Below, piece after piece: positions 41,927-49,314 of a stretch of DNA of 64,000 bases. The stretch lies in NCBI RefSeq assembly GCF_035917995.1, contig NZ_CP109131.1, positions 4,278,001 through 4,342,000 on the forward strand, written 5' to 3'. Below the pieces are notes generated by a model, which saw only the letters and a list, made by a program, of their open reading frames with translations, ran no database searches and was not told the DNA's origin. Origin of the DNA: Streptosporangium sp. NBC_01755 (GTDB lineage Bacteria; Actinomycetota; Actinomycetes; Streptosporangiales; Streptosporangiaceae). Position numbers and translations under genes: made by a program. Position 1 is the first letter of the stretch. Every line of letters starts with the position of its first letter.

Positions 41927-42226
41927 ATGGGCGAGCGCAAGACGTGGGCCGACAAGCGGGAAGAAATCATGAGTCGTCCCGGCGCGGGGGCCGCGTACGA
42001 AGCAGCGCGGATCCGTTTCGAGCTTGGTGAGGCGGTACGGCTGCGCCGCGAACAGCTCGGGCTGACTCAGGCCGAACTGGCCGAGCGCACAGGGTTGAAG
42101 CAGCCCGCGGTGGCGCGGTTCGAAGCAGGTGGGACGATGCCGACGATTCCGATGCTGGAGAGGCTTGCGGAGGCGTTGGAGATGCGGCTCAGTGTCCAGT
42201 TCCAGCCGTTGCGTGAGGCGAGCTGA
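41927..42226 (+). CDS. XRE-family antitoxin (HigA-like)
   Basis: 99 residues from ATG 41927, 5 bp after the toxin stop (GTG 41918 would overlap it). The helix-turn-helix is clear: 'LRREQLGLTQAELAERTGLK' then 'QPAVARFEAGGTMPTIPML'. As in higBA-type operons the toxin gene comes first and the antitoxin second, binding both the toxin and the operator. An arm-type repeat starts 26 bp downstream. Confidence 0.85.
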   Translation: MGERKTWADKREEIMSRPGAGAAYEAARIRFELGEAVRLRREQLGLTQAELAERTGLKQPAVARFEAGGTMPTIPMLERLAEALEMRLSVQFQPLREAS

Positions 42227-42251
42227 TCTGTTGAAGAGGTGCCGAAGCCAT

Positions 42252-42269
42252 CGGGCAGGCAACGGGCAT
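42252..42269 (+). repeat. Arm-type repeat near att copy 2
   Basis: CGGGCAGGCAACGGGCAT, 15 of 18 positions shared with the copy at 41149 and at the same 76-bp distance from its core. Confidence 0.55.
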
Positions 42270-42294
42270 AGGTGGTCGTTGAATTTCTGGAAAC

Positions 42295-42386
42295 GACTAA
42301 GGCCCGGGTCGGGAATCCGTCCCTGACCTGGGCCTTGAAGCGTGGAGCGGGTGACGGGAATCGAACCCGCGCTGTCACTTGGGAAG
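42295..42386 (-). repeat. att copy 2: tRNA-Gly 3' end duplicate with its hairpin
   Basis: 42345-42386 repeats the tRNA-Gly 3' end with one base missing in the anticodon-stem part. It is preceded by the shared ACGACTAAGG box and a GGCCCGGGTC...GACCTGGGCC hairpin. The missing base shows that this copy is not a functional half-tRNA. Confidence 0.8.
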
Positions 42387-42640
42387 TGCGTTGATCGTCG
42401 CTCGTAGGGCGGTTGACCTGTGGTTTGGGCCAGTCAGATGACCGTGGTTGCCCTGGTCACCTCCGACCTGTGGCGGTATGGCAAAGCGTTCGGCTCGTTG
42501 CTCGCCGAGCTGCCGCCGGGCCCGCCGACGACCCGGGTCCGGCCTGACCCGGTCCTCCATCGGCGCCCGGCGGCGCGACCGTCAGTACCCCGGGTGGTGT
42601 CGGCGTACTCTCCGGCGTGCAGAGGTATGTACGGGGAAAC
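42387..42640. other. Gap right of att copy 2
   Basis: About 250 bp. The first 60 bp resemble the right flank of att copy 1 (TGATCG..GCTCGTAGGGC against TGATCACGGCTGGTAGGGC), supporting related elements. The rest holds an 85-codon frame of unknown nature that I do not support as a gene. Confidence 0.4.
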
Positions 42641-43141
42641 GGGCTCTGTCGCTGATCTCGGGATGGTCGACTTTTAGGTCCGGAGCAGGATCCGCTTTCG
42701 GAGCAGATCGAAGTTAGCTCGCCCATAGCCTTGCCGCTGGATCAACTTCACTCGCGTGTTCTGTCCCTCGGCCTGGCCGGAGTTCCAGGGAAGCGACATG
42801 CCGGCGACGATGGCGTCCATGTCGTAGCGCAGGCCGTCAGCGAAGCGGTGCAGGTGGGGCAGGTCGTCGTGGTGAACTCCGTCGATCCAGCCGGGCAGTC
42901 GATCACCGCGTAGGTCACGCATCATGACCGCGAAGGTGCGGACATGGCGCAAAGTGGCATCCAGCTCGGGGCAGGCTTCGCGGACCTGCTTGAGGTCGAG
43001 AGCGTCGTCGAGTCGCAGATGATCAGGATGGCTCACGATCCACGCGGTGATCGTTCGGGGCTTGGGGGCGGGCCTGGGCGGTGGCGGCGCGACGGTGCCC
43101 TTGTAGATACCTCCTGAGAACAACTCGGCAGTGCTGAGCAT
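42641..43141 (-). mobile_element. ISL3-family insertion sequence remnant (transposase C-terminus)
   Basis: The minus-strand frame from 43141 to 42674 (155 residues) ends with the ISL3 signature 'PWNSGQAEGQNTRVKLIQRQ' and 'YGRANFDLLRKRILL', containing the final Glu of the DDE triad. Full ISL3 transposases are over 400 residues, so the N-terminal two thirds are lost. The 31 bp just after the stop (42641-42671, GGCTCTGTCGCTGATC start) look like the terminal inverted repeat. I see no partner repeat on the other side. Confidence 0.75.
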
Positions 43142-43167
43142 CGCTGCATCGCACCTGGCCGGGCATG

Positions 43168-43527
43168 TTACTTCGACGGCATTGATGGCCAGCGAACGGT
43201 CAATACGACTGAGTCTTCTTCGGCTTGCCAGGAATGGTCGATGCCGGGTCCCCAGACGACGTAGTCGCCTTGGTGTTCGAGGGTCGTGCTACCCAGATTG
43301 AGGTCAAGGCGGAAGCGGCCTTGGATCAGCAGCAGAAGAGTAGTGCGTTGGTCGTCGGCAGTCCACTCGGGGCGTTGCTGGCCGGCGGGGTGGATGCCCC
43401 ACTTCACTTCGAGCGCGTCGGTGGAGCGGATGCCTCCGGCTCCGGGGTCGACGAAGTGGCCCATGAGCCAGCCCCGGTACTGGTCGGCGTCATTGGTGGC
43501 GTTGCCGGTGTAGCAGTTGTCGGCCAT
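43168..43527 (-). CDS. Cupin-like protein of the XRE/cupin pair
   Basis: 119 residues from ATG 43527, 2 bp after the stop of the regulator gene. The sequence 'WGIHPAGQQRPEWTADDQRT', 'LLLLIQGRFRLDLNLGSTTL' and 'GDYVVWGPGIDHSWQAEEDS' is a single small beta-barrel with a cupin-like His ('GPGIDHSW'). Similar actinomycete proteins are often mislabelled 'signal peptidase I', but no signal peptidase motif is present. It is perhaps a sensor or effector for the neighbouring regulator (inference). Confidence 0.6.
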   Translation of the reverse strand: MADNCYTGNATNDADQYRGWLMGHFVDPGAGGIRSTDALEVKWGIHPAGQQRPEWTADDQRTTLLLLIQGRFRLDLNLGSTTLEHQGDYVVWGPGIDHSWQAEEDSVVLTVRWPSMPSK

Positions 43528-43529
43528 GG

Positions 43530-44321
43530 TTATAGCTCCACTTCGATGGTCGGTAGGTTCACGCGGCTGCCGCCGATCTCACTGAGTCGCCGGAGTCCTT
43601 CGGAGAGGGCGAACAGGCCTTCGTTGCTCCAGGCGGGGTCGCGGAGTAGCGAGGCGATGAGGTCGGTGTCGAGGGTGGAGTAGCGCCGCATGCCGCTGGA
43701 TTCCCAGTTCGCGGTGGTGTGGCCGCCGAAGCGGGTCCACCATTCCTCGTTGTCGATGACGATGAGCGAGGCGAACTCGAAGTTGCCGCTGACGAGGTTG
43801 AAGCCGAACCCGGTGCACTCTGTGCGCCAGTGATCCGGATGTTCCGCTAGCCATGCCATGGGTTCGGACAGCCGGCTGCCGCCTGGCTCCCATCCGGCTT
43901 GCTGGTCGAGCCAGTCGAGGGCGGCGGTGATGTGCCGATCGGTGGCAAGGCGCAGTTCGGCCTCCTCCACCTGTGAGGTGACGCCGCCCATGTGATCAGG
44001 GGCCGGATCGCCTTGGGGAGCGTTGGTCAGGACGGGAACCGCGGTGCCTGGAGGTGTTTTCACGATCTCGTCACGTACAGGGCGGGAGAAACCCAGCTCC
44101 TCCGGTGTCAGGCCGGTGAGCTGAGTCAGGGCCAGGCGGTAGGGCGTACTGGGCCACCTGACGTCTCCGGTCTCCCAGCGTCGGACCCGTTCTTGATCAC
44201 AGGCCAGGGGGTCGGCAATTCCGGTCGGGGTGGCGTTGATCTGGTCGGCCATTTCGACTCGGGTGAGCCGGTTGGCGTTGCGCCATGCCCGTAGCAGGGC
44301 ATTCAGTGCCTTCTCGGGCAT
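43530..44321 (-). CDS. XRE-family transcriptional regulator with long C-terminal domain
   Basis: 263 residues from ATG 44321 (GAAAGG upstream). An N-terminal helix-turn-helix ('TRVEMADQINATPTG', then 'ACDQERVRRWETGDVRWPS') is followed by about 180 residues without a recognised domain, including 'ECTGFGFNLVSGNFEFASLI'. It is co-transcribed with the cupin gene. This type of regulator is common in AICE cargo and in gamma-butyrolactone-unrelated actinomycete operons. Target unknown. Confidence 0.7.
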   Translation of the reverse strand: MPEKALNALLRAWRNANRLTRVEMADQINATPTGIADPLACDQERVRRWETGDVRWPSTPYRLALTQLTGLTPEELGFSRPVRDEIVKTPPGTAVPVLTNAPQGDPAPDHMGGVTSQVEEAELRLATDRHITAALDWLDQQAGWEPGGSRLSEPMAWLAEHPDHWRTECTGFGFNLVSGNFEFASLIVIDNEEWWTRFGGHTTANWESSGMRRYSTLDTDLIASLLRDPAWSNEGLFALSEGLRRLSEIGGSRVNLPTIEVEL

Positions 44322-44478
44322 CTACAGCCTTTCCTCTCGGCAGGGGGAGTCAAGAGGGGAGCGGAGAGGGGGCTGCGCAGGGGTCCCGTCACGCTCCGTT
44401 TGCCGGTGGACTTGCCATCGAGCAACACGGTACGTCAGCCCGCTTTCCGCCGCAGGGAGCGCGGATCAATCCGAGGAG

Positions 44479-44673
44479 ATGGCGACGGTGACCCGGCCAG
44501 AGGAGACCAGCGAGACACGCCCCTGCCCCGCGTGCCGGGGACGTGGTACCAAGCTGCGCAGCTCGCGCCGTGCCCTTCTCGTCGGCGAGAGCAGTGGTGA
44601 TCACGAGACGCAGGGAGAACAGGAATGTCTCGACTGCCTCGCAACCGGCCGGGTCGAAAGGAACGTGAGATGA
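44479..44673 (+). CDS. Small DnaJ-like zinc-finger protein
   Basis: 64 residues from ATG 44479 (GAGGAG directly upstream). Two Cys pairs in a DnaJ-type spacing, 'CPACRGRGTK' and 'CLDCLATGR', suggest one zinc site. It overlaps the next gene by ATGA. Small zinc-finger genes of this kind occur in actinomycete integrative elements; the function is unknown. Confidence 0.6.
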   Translation: MATVTRPEETSETRPCPACRGRGTKLRSSRRALLVGESSGDHETQGEQECLDCLATGRVERNVR

Positions 44674-44960
44674 ATCCGATCATGCAGGCCGCTGCGGCCT
44701 GCCTACAGCAGGAACGCCGGCAGAACGAGGCGCTTGCCCTCACTCGGCTGCGGAACGCGTTGCTGCGGCTCGGTGTACGGGCCGAACTGCGCGACAACGA
44801 CAGTGCGCTGATGATTCCCCGTCCACAGGTCGGCCTGCCGGTGTGGGTGTTCGTCGGCTACGGCGGCGCCTTCCACTCCTGGCAGTCGGCCGAGAAGCGC
44901 CACCCGATCAACGACGTGGCGGGCGCGGCCCAGGTACTGGCCGACTACGCCGGTCGATAG
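44670..44960 (+). CDS. Small AICE-type hypothetical protein
   Basis: 96 residues from ATG 44670 (ATGA overlap with the zinc-finger gene). The N-terminus is helical and Gln/Ala-rich ('AAAACLQQERRQNEALALTR'); the C-terminal half looks like a small alpha/beta unit ('VWVFVGYGGAFHSWQSAEKR'). No catalytic motif is recognised. The coupling to the upstream gene suggests a joint role. Confidence 0.6.
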   Translation: MNPIMQAAAACLQQERRQNEALALTRLRNALLRLGVRAELRDNDSALMIPRPQVGLPVWVFVGYGGAFHSWQSAEKRHPINDVAGAAQVLADYAGR

Positions 44961-45037
44961 GCGGGCGCGGCGGGGCGGTGTCCTCCAGCGCGGAGGGTGC
45001 TGGAGAGCGTTACCGCTGCTCCGTCGCGCTCTTCGAC

Positions 45038-45118
45038 ATCCCGGCAGGCAGCAGAGCGGCGCGCGGCCCACCCCATGCAGCCGCAGCGTCCTTCTTCCCT
45101 CTCTCCGCCTGCCGGGAT
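45038..45118. repeat. 12-bp inverted repeat flanking a 57-bp insert at a gene break
   Basis: ATCCCGGCAGGC (45038-45049) and its exact complement (45107-45118) bracket 57 bp, ending precisely where the GntR remnant becomes recognisable. It may be a terminator-like fold-back or the scar that beheaded the GntR gene. Confidence 0.5.
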
Positions 45119-45682
45119 CTGTACGAACAGGGCTGGATCGACTCCCAGCAGGGCAAGGGACGCTTCGTACGTGGTCGTCCGGCGATGACGATGGAACAGC
45201 CTCGCCCCGGACAGGCGTACCTGACCGGTCCCGAGAGTGCCTCCGATGGCGAGGTGCTGGAAGCGGCGGCGCTGGCCTTGCCCAACCGGGTCGCCGCCCT
45301 GCTGGACATCACCCCGAAGAGCAAGGCGTTCCTGCGGCGTCGCCTGGTCAGCCGGGCCGGCGAACCGACCGAGATCGTCTCGGTGTGGTTGCCGCTGGAG
45401 CTGCCCGAGGGCACCGACCTGACCAGCGCCGACCCACTGCCCGAAGGGCTTCGCGAGCATCTCCAGTCGCGAAAGGGGGTGCGCTTCGACCACATCGTGG
45501 AACAGATCGTCGCGCGCATGCCCACCACCGAGGAGGCCAAGCGACTCGGCATGCCGAAGAACATCCCGCTGCTGTGCGTGTACGCGGCGGTACGTGACGC
45601 GGCCGGTCACGCCCTGGTCGTGGCTGAAGTGCTTCTCCCGGCCGATCGCCATGAACTGGAAGACGCCTACCCGATCACGTAA
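45116..45682 (+). pseudogene. GntR/UTRA regulator lacking its DNA-binding head
   Basis: Homology starts at the wing of the GntR winged helix ('DLYEQGWIDSQQGKGRFVRG') and continues through an apparently intact UTRA ligand domain ('FLRRRLVSRAGEPTEIVSVW', 'HIVEQIVARMPTTEEAKRLG', 'HALVVAEVLLPADRHELEDA') to 45682. The first 50 or so residues with the recognition helix are missing. Upstream sequence in the same frame (from 44843) is unrelated. An ATG at 45185 could yield only the UTRA domain. AICEs often carry a GntR-type repressor. Confidence 0.7.
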
Positions 45683-45852
45683 CCTGTCACGGGCGGTGCC
45701 TTGAAATCTCAGGTAGAACGCTTCGTCTGCCACGGCCTCTCCAGTTGGCTTCCACTACGGGTCATCGACTCACAGCCGCGCTCGCCCACGCGGTAAGGCT
45801 CTCGCAGGGTGAAAGCCAATGACCCGAGAAGATCGAAAAGTCCTGGAAACGA
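45683..45852. other. Gap before att copy 3
   Basis: No gene seen. A degenerate version of the arm/flank text (AATGACCCGAGAAGATCGAAAAG, split around 45818-45840, resembling 41158-41181) precedes the hairpin of att copy 3. Confidence 0.4.
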
Positions 45853-45943
45853 CTAAGGCCCGGGTCGGGAATTCATCCGTGACCTGGGCTTTCATGAGTG
45901 GAGCGGGTGACGGGAATCGAACCCGCGCTGTCAGCTTGGGAAG
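45853..45943 (-). repeat. att copy 3: tRNA-Gly 3' end duplicate with its hairpin
   Basis: 45901-45943 is identical to the last 43 nt of tRNA-Gly(CCC). It is preceded by the ACGACTAAGG box and GGCCCGGGTC...GACCTGGGCT hairpin, as in copies 1 and 2. Confidence 0.82.
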
Positions 45944-46045
45944 TCTCTAACGCATCTGGTGGCTGAGCTGGGAGAGGGCTGACCTGCGGAGGAGGGGGCC
46001 GAGTATCCGTGGTTCCCCGTGAGTCCCCCTTGTTCCCCCTCCTGA

Positions 46046-46063
46046 CGGGCACGCAACGGGCAC
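46046..46063 (+). repeat. Arm-type repeat right of att copy 3
   Basis: CGGGCACGCAACGGGCAC, 17 of 18 positions identical to the copy at 41149, but 103 bp to the right of its core rather than to the left. From here to 46320 I see no gene. Confidence 0.5.
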
Positions 46064-46342
46064 GGGGTCATGCGCCAGCGTGATCGGTGAAGTCTCCACG
46101 TGCCATGGCGATGGCCTACCAGGACGGCAAACCACCACGCAGCGAATCCCCCTGACCTCAACCCCGTACAGGCCTAGCGGACGGCCGGCGGGGCCAACTA
46201 TCGCCTCAGTTAGGCCAAGGGCTCAGCTGAGGGCATAGCGGCTGATCTGGGATGGCAACCAAGATCGAGGAGTGGACACGAGGTCAGGCCTGGTGCTCAT
46301 CTCCGCCGCGGGTTACCATCGAGTGCATATACTATTGATGGT

Positions 46343-46714
46343 ATGTCTCAGTGGGAGATCGACCTGGAGCCGGAGGTGGAGTCTTGGCTGGACGGACTTT
46401 CCTTTCCGCTCTATCAGCGGGTCATGCGGAACGTAGACGACTACCTCGTCACTGGTGGCATCCCTGATGGGGATCACGTGAAGAAGCTGAAGGATGCCGA
46501 AGGGGTGCACGAGCTGCGTGTTGCTCTCGACCGCACGACCTGGCGGTTGACCTTCTGGAAGCCGTCCAACAAGGTGATTGTGATCCTGACGGTTTTCCGT
46601 AAGACACAGGATGGGACACAGACCACCGACATCGACCGAGCGATCGCTGCTAAGAAGCGGTGTGAGGCAGAGCACGACTTAACCACCACGCACGTGTTCG
46701 AGAGGAGCGCATGA
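46343..46714 (+). CDS. RelE/HigB-type (Gp49-like) toxin
   Basis: 123 residues from ATG 46343. Family text is 'WEIDLEPEVESWLDGL', 'GVHELRVALDRTTWRLTFWK' and 'VIVILTVFRKTQ'. TATACT (46328-46333) ends 9 nt before the ATG with no ribosome site, as in the first toxin gene, so it is probably leaderless. ATAC/GTAT half-sites (46329-46332, 46341-46344) flank the start as a possible operator. It is only about a third identical to the toxin at 41577 by eye, so the two modules are not a recent duplication. It overlaps the antitoxin gene by ATGATG. Confidence 0.83.
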   Translation: MSQWEIDLEPEVESWLDGLSFPLYQRVMRNVDDYLVTGGIPDGDHVKKLKDAEGVHELRVALDRTTWRLTFWKPSNKVIVILTVFRKTQDGTQTTDIDRAIAAKKRCEAEHDLTTTHVFERSA

Positions 46715-47067
46715 TGGGGCACAGCCGTTGGGAGACCTACAAGGCGAAGCGTCTGCGCGAGATGGAGGCGGATGCGCAGCCCCACTCCGAGTACGAGCAG
46801 GCAGGCCGTGACCTGGAGCTTGGAGACCAGTTGCGTGAGATCCGTAAGCGCCGAGGCTTGTCTCAGAAGGTCGTAGCGGAGCGCTCCGGGATGTCCCAGC
46901 CCGCCCTGTCTCGCATCGAGGGCGGTGGTGGCATTCCGGATATAGCGACACTGCTGCGCCTCGGTGCGGCAATGGGGGTTCGGTTCCGCGTCGAGCTCGT
47001 CGTCGACGACGACACCACTGAAATCGAGCCTCTAACGGTGCATCACCGACAGCTCACGAACGCATAA
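46711..47067 (+). CDS. XRE-family antitoxin (HigA-like)
   Basis: 118 residues from ATG 46711 (ATG 46714 is also possible), overlapping the toxin stop. The helix-turn-helix is 'LREIRKRRGLSQKVVAERSG' then 'MSQPALSRIEGGGGIPDIAT'. A dimerising, charged N-terminal helix precedes it. It is the sole partner of the toxin and the last gene before the tRNA. Confidence 0.85.
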   Translation: MMGHSRWETYKAKRLREMEADAQPHSEYEQAGRDLELGDQLREIRKRRGLSQKVVAERSGMSQPALSRIEGGGGIPDIATLLRLGAAMGVRFRVELVVDDDTTEIEPLTVHHRQLTNA

Positions 47068-47182
47068 GCTGCAGGCGGCCACTTCTAGGCTCAGTCTGTA
47101 AGCTTCCGCTGCTCCTTCCGCAGTAGCGGTCTTCAGCTGCGACAGCCTTGCTCGGGAGTCGTCGGCGCCAGGGGAACGAGGA

Positions 47183-47220
47183 AAGGCCCAGCTCTAGATC
47201 ACGTTCTTGAGCTGGGCTTT
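47183..47220. terminator. Terminator hairpin of the tRNA-Gly gene
   Basis: AAGGCCCAGCTC (47183-47194) pairs with GAGCTGGGCTTT (47209-47220), giving a 12-bp stem with one mismatch and a 14-nt loop directly downstream of the minus-strand tRNA. The three att copies carry related hairpins at the same place. Confidence 0.75.
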
Positions 47221-47229
47221 TGATATCAG

Positions 47230-47300
47230 AGCGGGTGACGGGAATCGAACCCGCGCTGTCAGCTTGGGAAGCTGATGTTCTGCCATTGAACTACACCCGC
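47230..47300 (-). tRNA. tRNA-Gly (anticodon CCC)
   Basis: Read on the minus strand: acceptor GCGGGTG/CACCCGC, D-arm GTTC..GAAC, anticodon stem TCAGC/GCTGA with loop TTCCCAA (anticodon CCC, codon GGG), T-arm CGGG-TTCGATT-CCCG, discriminator T, no encoded CCA. It is 71 nt. Its 3' 43 nt (47229-47271) are the repeated integration core. It lies just upstream of dcd, a conserved actinomycete neighbourhood. Confidence 0.93.
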
Positions 47301-47421
47301 AGCGGTGTTCCGCTCCACCACTGTAGCGGAAAGTTGGGTGACTCTCGCCCACCTTGGGAAGCGAGATCGGGAGTATGCGCCGCCGCCCCGGGGAGGGTGT
47401 GGCGTTGGTAGGTTGCCTCAC

Positions 47422-47997
47422 GTGCTGCTTTCCGATCGTGACATCGTTGCCGAGATCGAGACGGGGAGGGTGAGGATCGATCCCTTCCAGCCGGAGATGA
47501 TCCAGCCGTCCAGTGTCGACGTACGCCTGGACCGCTACTTCAGGGTCTTCGAGAACCACCGGTACCCGCACATCGATCCGGCCGTCGAGCAGCCGGATCT
47601 GACGCGGACGGTCGAGCCCGAGAAGGATGAGCCGTTCATCCTGCATCCGGGGGAGTTCGTGCTGGCGAGCACGTACGAGGTCGTCACACTGCCGGATGAC
47701 ATCGCCTCGCGGCTGGAGGGGAAGAGCTCGCTGGGCAGGCTCGGCCTGCTGACCCACTCCACGGCCGGGTTCATCGACCCGGGCTTCAGCGGGCACGTCA
47801 CGCTTGAGCTCTCCAACGTCGCGACGTTGCCGATCAAGCTCTGGCCCGGGATGAAGATCGGACAGCTCTGCATGTTCAAGCTCAGCTCGCCGGCGGAGTA
47901 TCCCTACGGTTCGGCGAAGTACGGATCGCGTTACCAGGGGCAGCGGGGGCCGACGCCGAGCCGTTCGTACCTCAACTTTCACCGGACGCCGATCTGA
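47422..47997 (+). CDS. dcd: dCTP deaminase
   Basis: 191 residues from GTG 47422; the frame is open upstream but the family starts at '[20 protein letters not shown]'. Conserved blocks are '[12 protein letters not shown]', '[20 protein letters not shown]', '[20 protein letters not shown]' with the nucleotide-binding Arg/Ser and catalytic Glu region, and '[11 protein letters not shown]'. It converts dCTP to dUTP (some actinobacterial members also hydrolyse to dUMP). Chromosomal housekeeping gene marking the right side of the tRNA integration hotspot. Confidence 0.96.
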   Translation: MLLSDRDIVAEIETGRVRIDPFQPEMIQPSSVDVRLDRYFRVFENHRYPHIDPAVEQPDLTRTVEPEKDEPFILHPGEFVLASTYEVVTLPDDIASRLEGKSSLGRLGLLTHSTAGFIDPGFSGHVTLELSNVATLPIKLWPGMKIGQLCMFKLSSPAEYPYGSAKYGSRYQGQRGPTPSRSYLNFHRTPI

Positions 47998-48696
47998 GGT
48001 CCGGCATCTGCTCTTCAGCGGGATCAGGTCCCAGTGAAGGCGCATTTCCGGCTTGAGATGAACTAAAGATGAATTCAAGGTGAATTTTCATGCCGGATCG
48101 GGTGTCGTGGCGGGTGAACCTTCGCGTCGTCGGGGCCTTCCGAAGGAGCCGGCGGGGGCCTTCCGAAGGAGCCGGCGGGGGCCTTCCGAAGGAATCGGCG
48201 GGGACCCTCGGGGGAAGAGGGACCTTCCGGAGAAGAGGGGCATCCGGGACTCTGAGGGGACGGAAGGCTACGGGAACGGGGATGAGTGACAGTCCGCGGG
48301 TGGGGGCGAGGAGGGTTGCGGTGAGCAGTCCAAATGCGGTTCAGTGAGTGACCGTGATGTAAATCACCCTGATTTTCCGCAGGGGTCGGCCGGTTCCGGT
48401 GACCTTGGTGGAACCGGAGGGAAACCCGGTGAGAGCGGGGGGTCCGGCCGGGAGTACGGGCAACACGCGGGATGGCGTTTGAGGGTAGAGAAGTCCCATA
48501 CTTGCTCTGTCTTCGACATACTGTGGCCGAAAACCAGCAAAACGGTCAGCGGAAAGATGCCCTCAAGGCTGCCTCAAGCTGTGTGTCGCCGGGTAGCGAC
48601 ATCGGGAAGAGTGCGTGTCTAGCGGGTGAAGTTCGCATTTCCGCTGGTAACCCGTACCCTTCTCTGCGGACCATCCCCGCACATCTGGAGAACGAC
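47998..48696. other. 700-bp gap between dcd and the phosphate operon
   Basis: No convincing gene: small frames here (for example 48090-48347) are made of the tandem repeat. The left part holds the 23-bp repeats at 48136-48204; the right part has a TTGCTC..CATACT-like stretch around 48500-48525 that could be a promoter for the DUF47 gene, with weak support. Confidence 0.45.
48136..48204. repeat. Three tandem 23-bp repeats
   Basis: Units start at 48136, 48159 and 48182 (CCTTCCGAAGGAGCCGGCGG plus GGG); the third has diverged. Each unit contains the palindrome CCTTC-C-GAAGG, so RNA or DNA fold-back is possible. A degenerate further copy (ACCTTCCGGAG) lies at about 48222. Confidence 0.8.
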
Positions 48697-49314
48697 GTGC
48701 GCCTCCGTCTCACACCAAGTGAGGACAGCTACTACGACTTGTTCGCAGATTCGGCGAACAACCTCGTCACAGCGTCCCGTCTGCTGGTAGAGATCATCAG
48801 CGACGGATCGGACAGGGAAGCTCTGGCCGAGAAGATGCGCGCATGTGAGCACGCCGGTGACGAGCGTACTCACGCGATCATGAATCGGCTCAACGAGAGC
48901 TTCATCACCCCCTTCGACCGCGAGGACATCTACCGTCTCGCCTCGAACCTCGACGACGTGATGGACTACATGGAGGCGGCCGCCGACCTCATCGTCCTGT
49001 ACCAGATCGATCACCTTCCCAAAGAGGTGGTCCGGCAGGTCGAGGTTCTGGAACGTGCCGCGGAGCTCACCGCCGAGGCCATGCCGCGGCTGCGCTCGAT
49101 GAAGAACCTCAACGAGTACTGGATCGAGATCAACCGGCTTGAGAACCAGGCCGACCAGGTCTACCGCCGCCTTCTCGCCAAGCTCTTCGGCGGGGAGTAC
49201 GACGCGTTGACGGTGCTCAAGATGAAGGAGGTCATCGATCAGCTCGAGATGGCCGCCGACGCCTTCGAGCACGTGGCCAACACGATCGAGTCGATCGCGG
49301 TCAAGGAAAGCTAA
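48697..49314 (+). CDS. DUF47 (PhoU-like) phosphate transport accessory protein
   Basis: 205 residues from GTG 48697 (CTGGAGAA upstream); the longer frame to 48472 is unlikely. It is all-helical, with two PhoU-type repeats: 'YYDLFADSANNLVTASRLLV', 'EHAGDERTHAIMNRLN' and 'REDIYRLASNLDDVMDYMEA'. Conserved acidic/His residues such as ExxxD and 'DDVMDYME' are typical metal-binding PhoU motifs. It acts with the adjacent Pit permease (zero to one bp apart), regulating phosphate uptake. Confidence 0.9.
   Translation: MRLRLTPSEDSYYDLFADSANNLVTASRLLVEIISDGSDREALAEKMRACEHAGDERTHAIMNRLNESFITPFDREDIYRLASNLDDVMDYMEAAADLIVLYQIDHLPKEVVRQVEVLERAAELTAEAMPRLRSMKNLNEYWIEINRLENQADQVYRRLLAKLFGGEYDALTVLKMKEVIDQLEMAADAFEHVANTIESIAVKES

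Noticed and set aside
48136-48204. CRISPR-like array
   Set aside because: Units are contiguous with no spacers; simple tandem repeat. The same applies to 53341 and 57056.
48080-48347. Small genes between dcd and the DUF47 gene
   Set aside because: The frames exist only because the 23-bp repeat avoids stops; no ribosome site or homology.
48620-48660. PhoP (PHO-box) site before the phosphate operon
   Set aside because: GTTACC/TTCACC-like words are present but not at the 11-bp spacing of PHO boxes; not enough to call.
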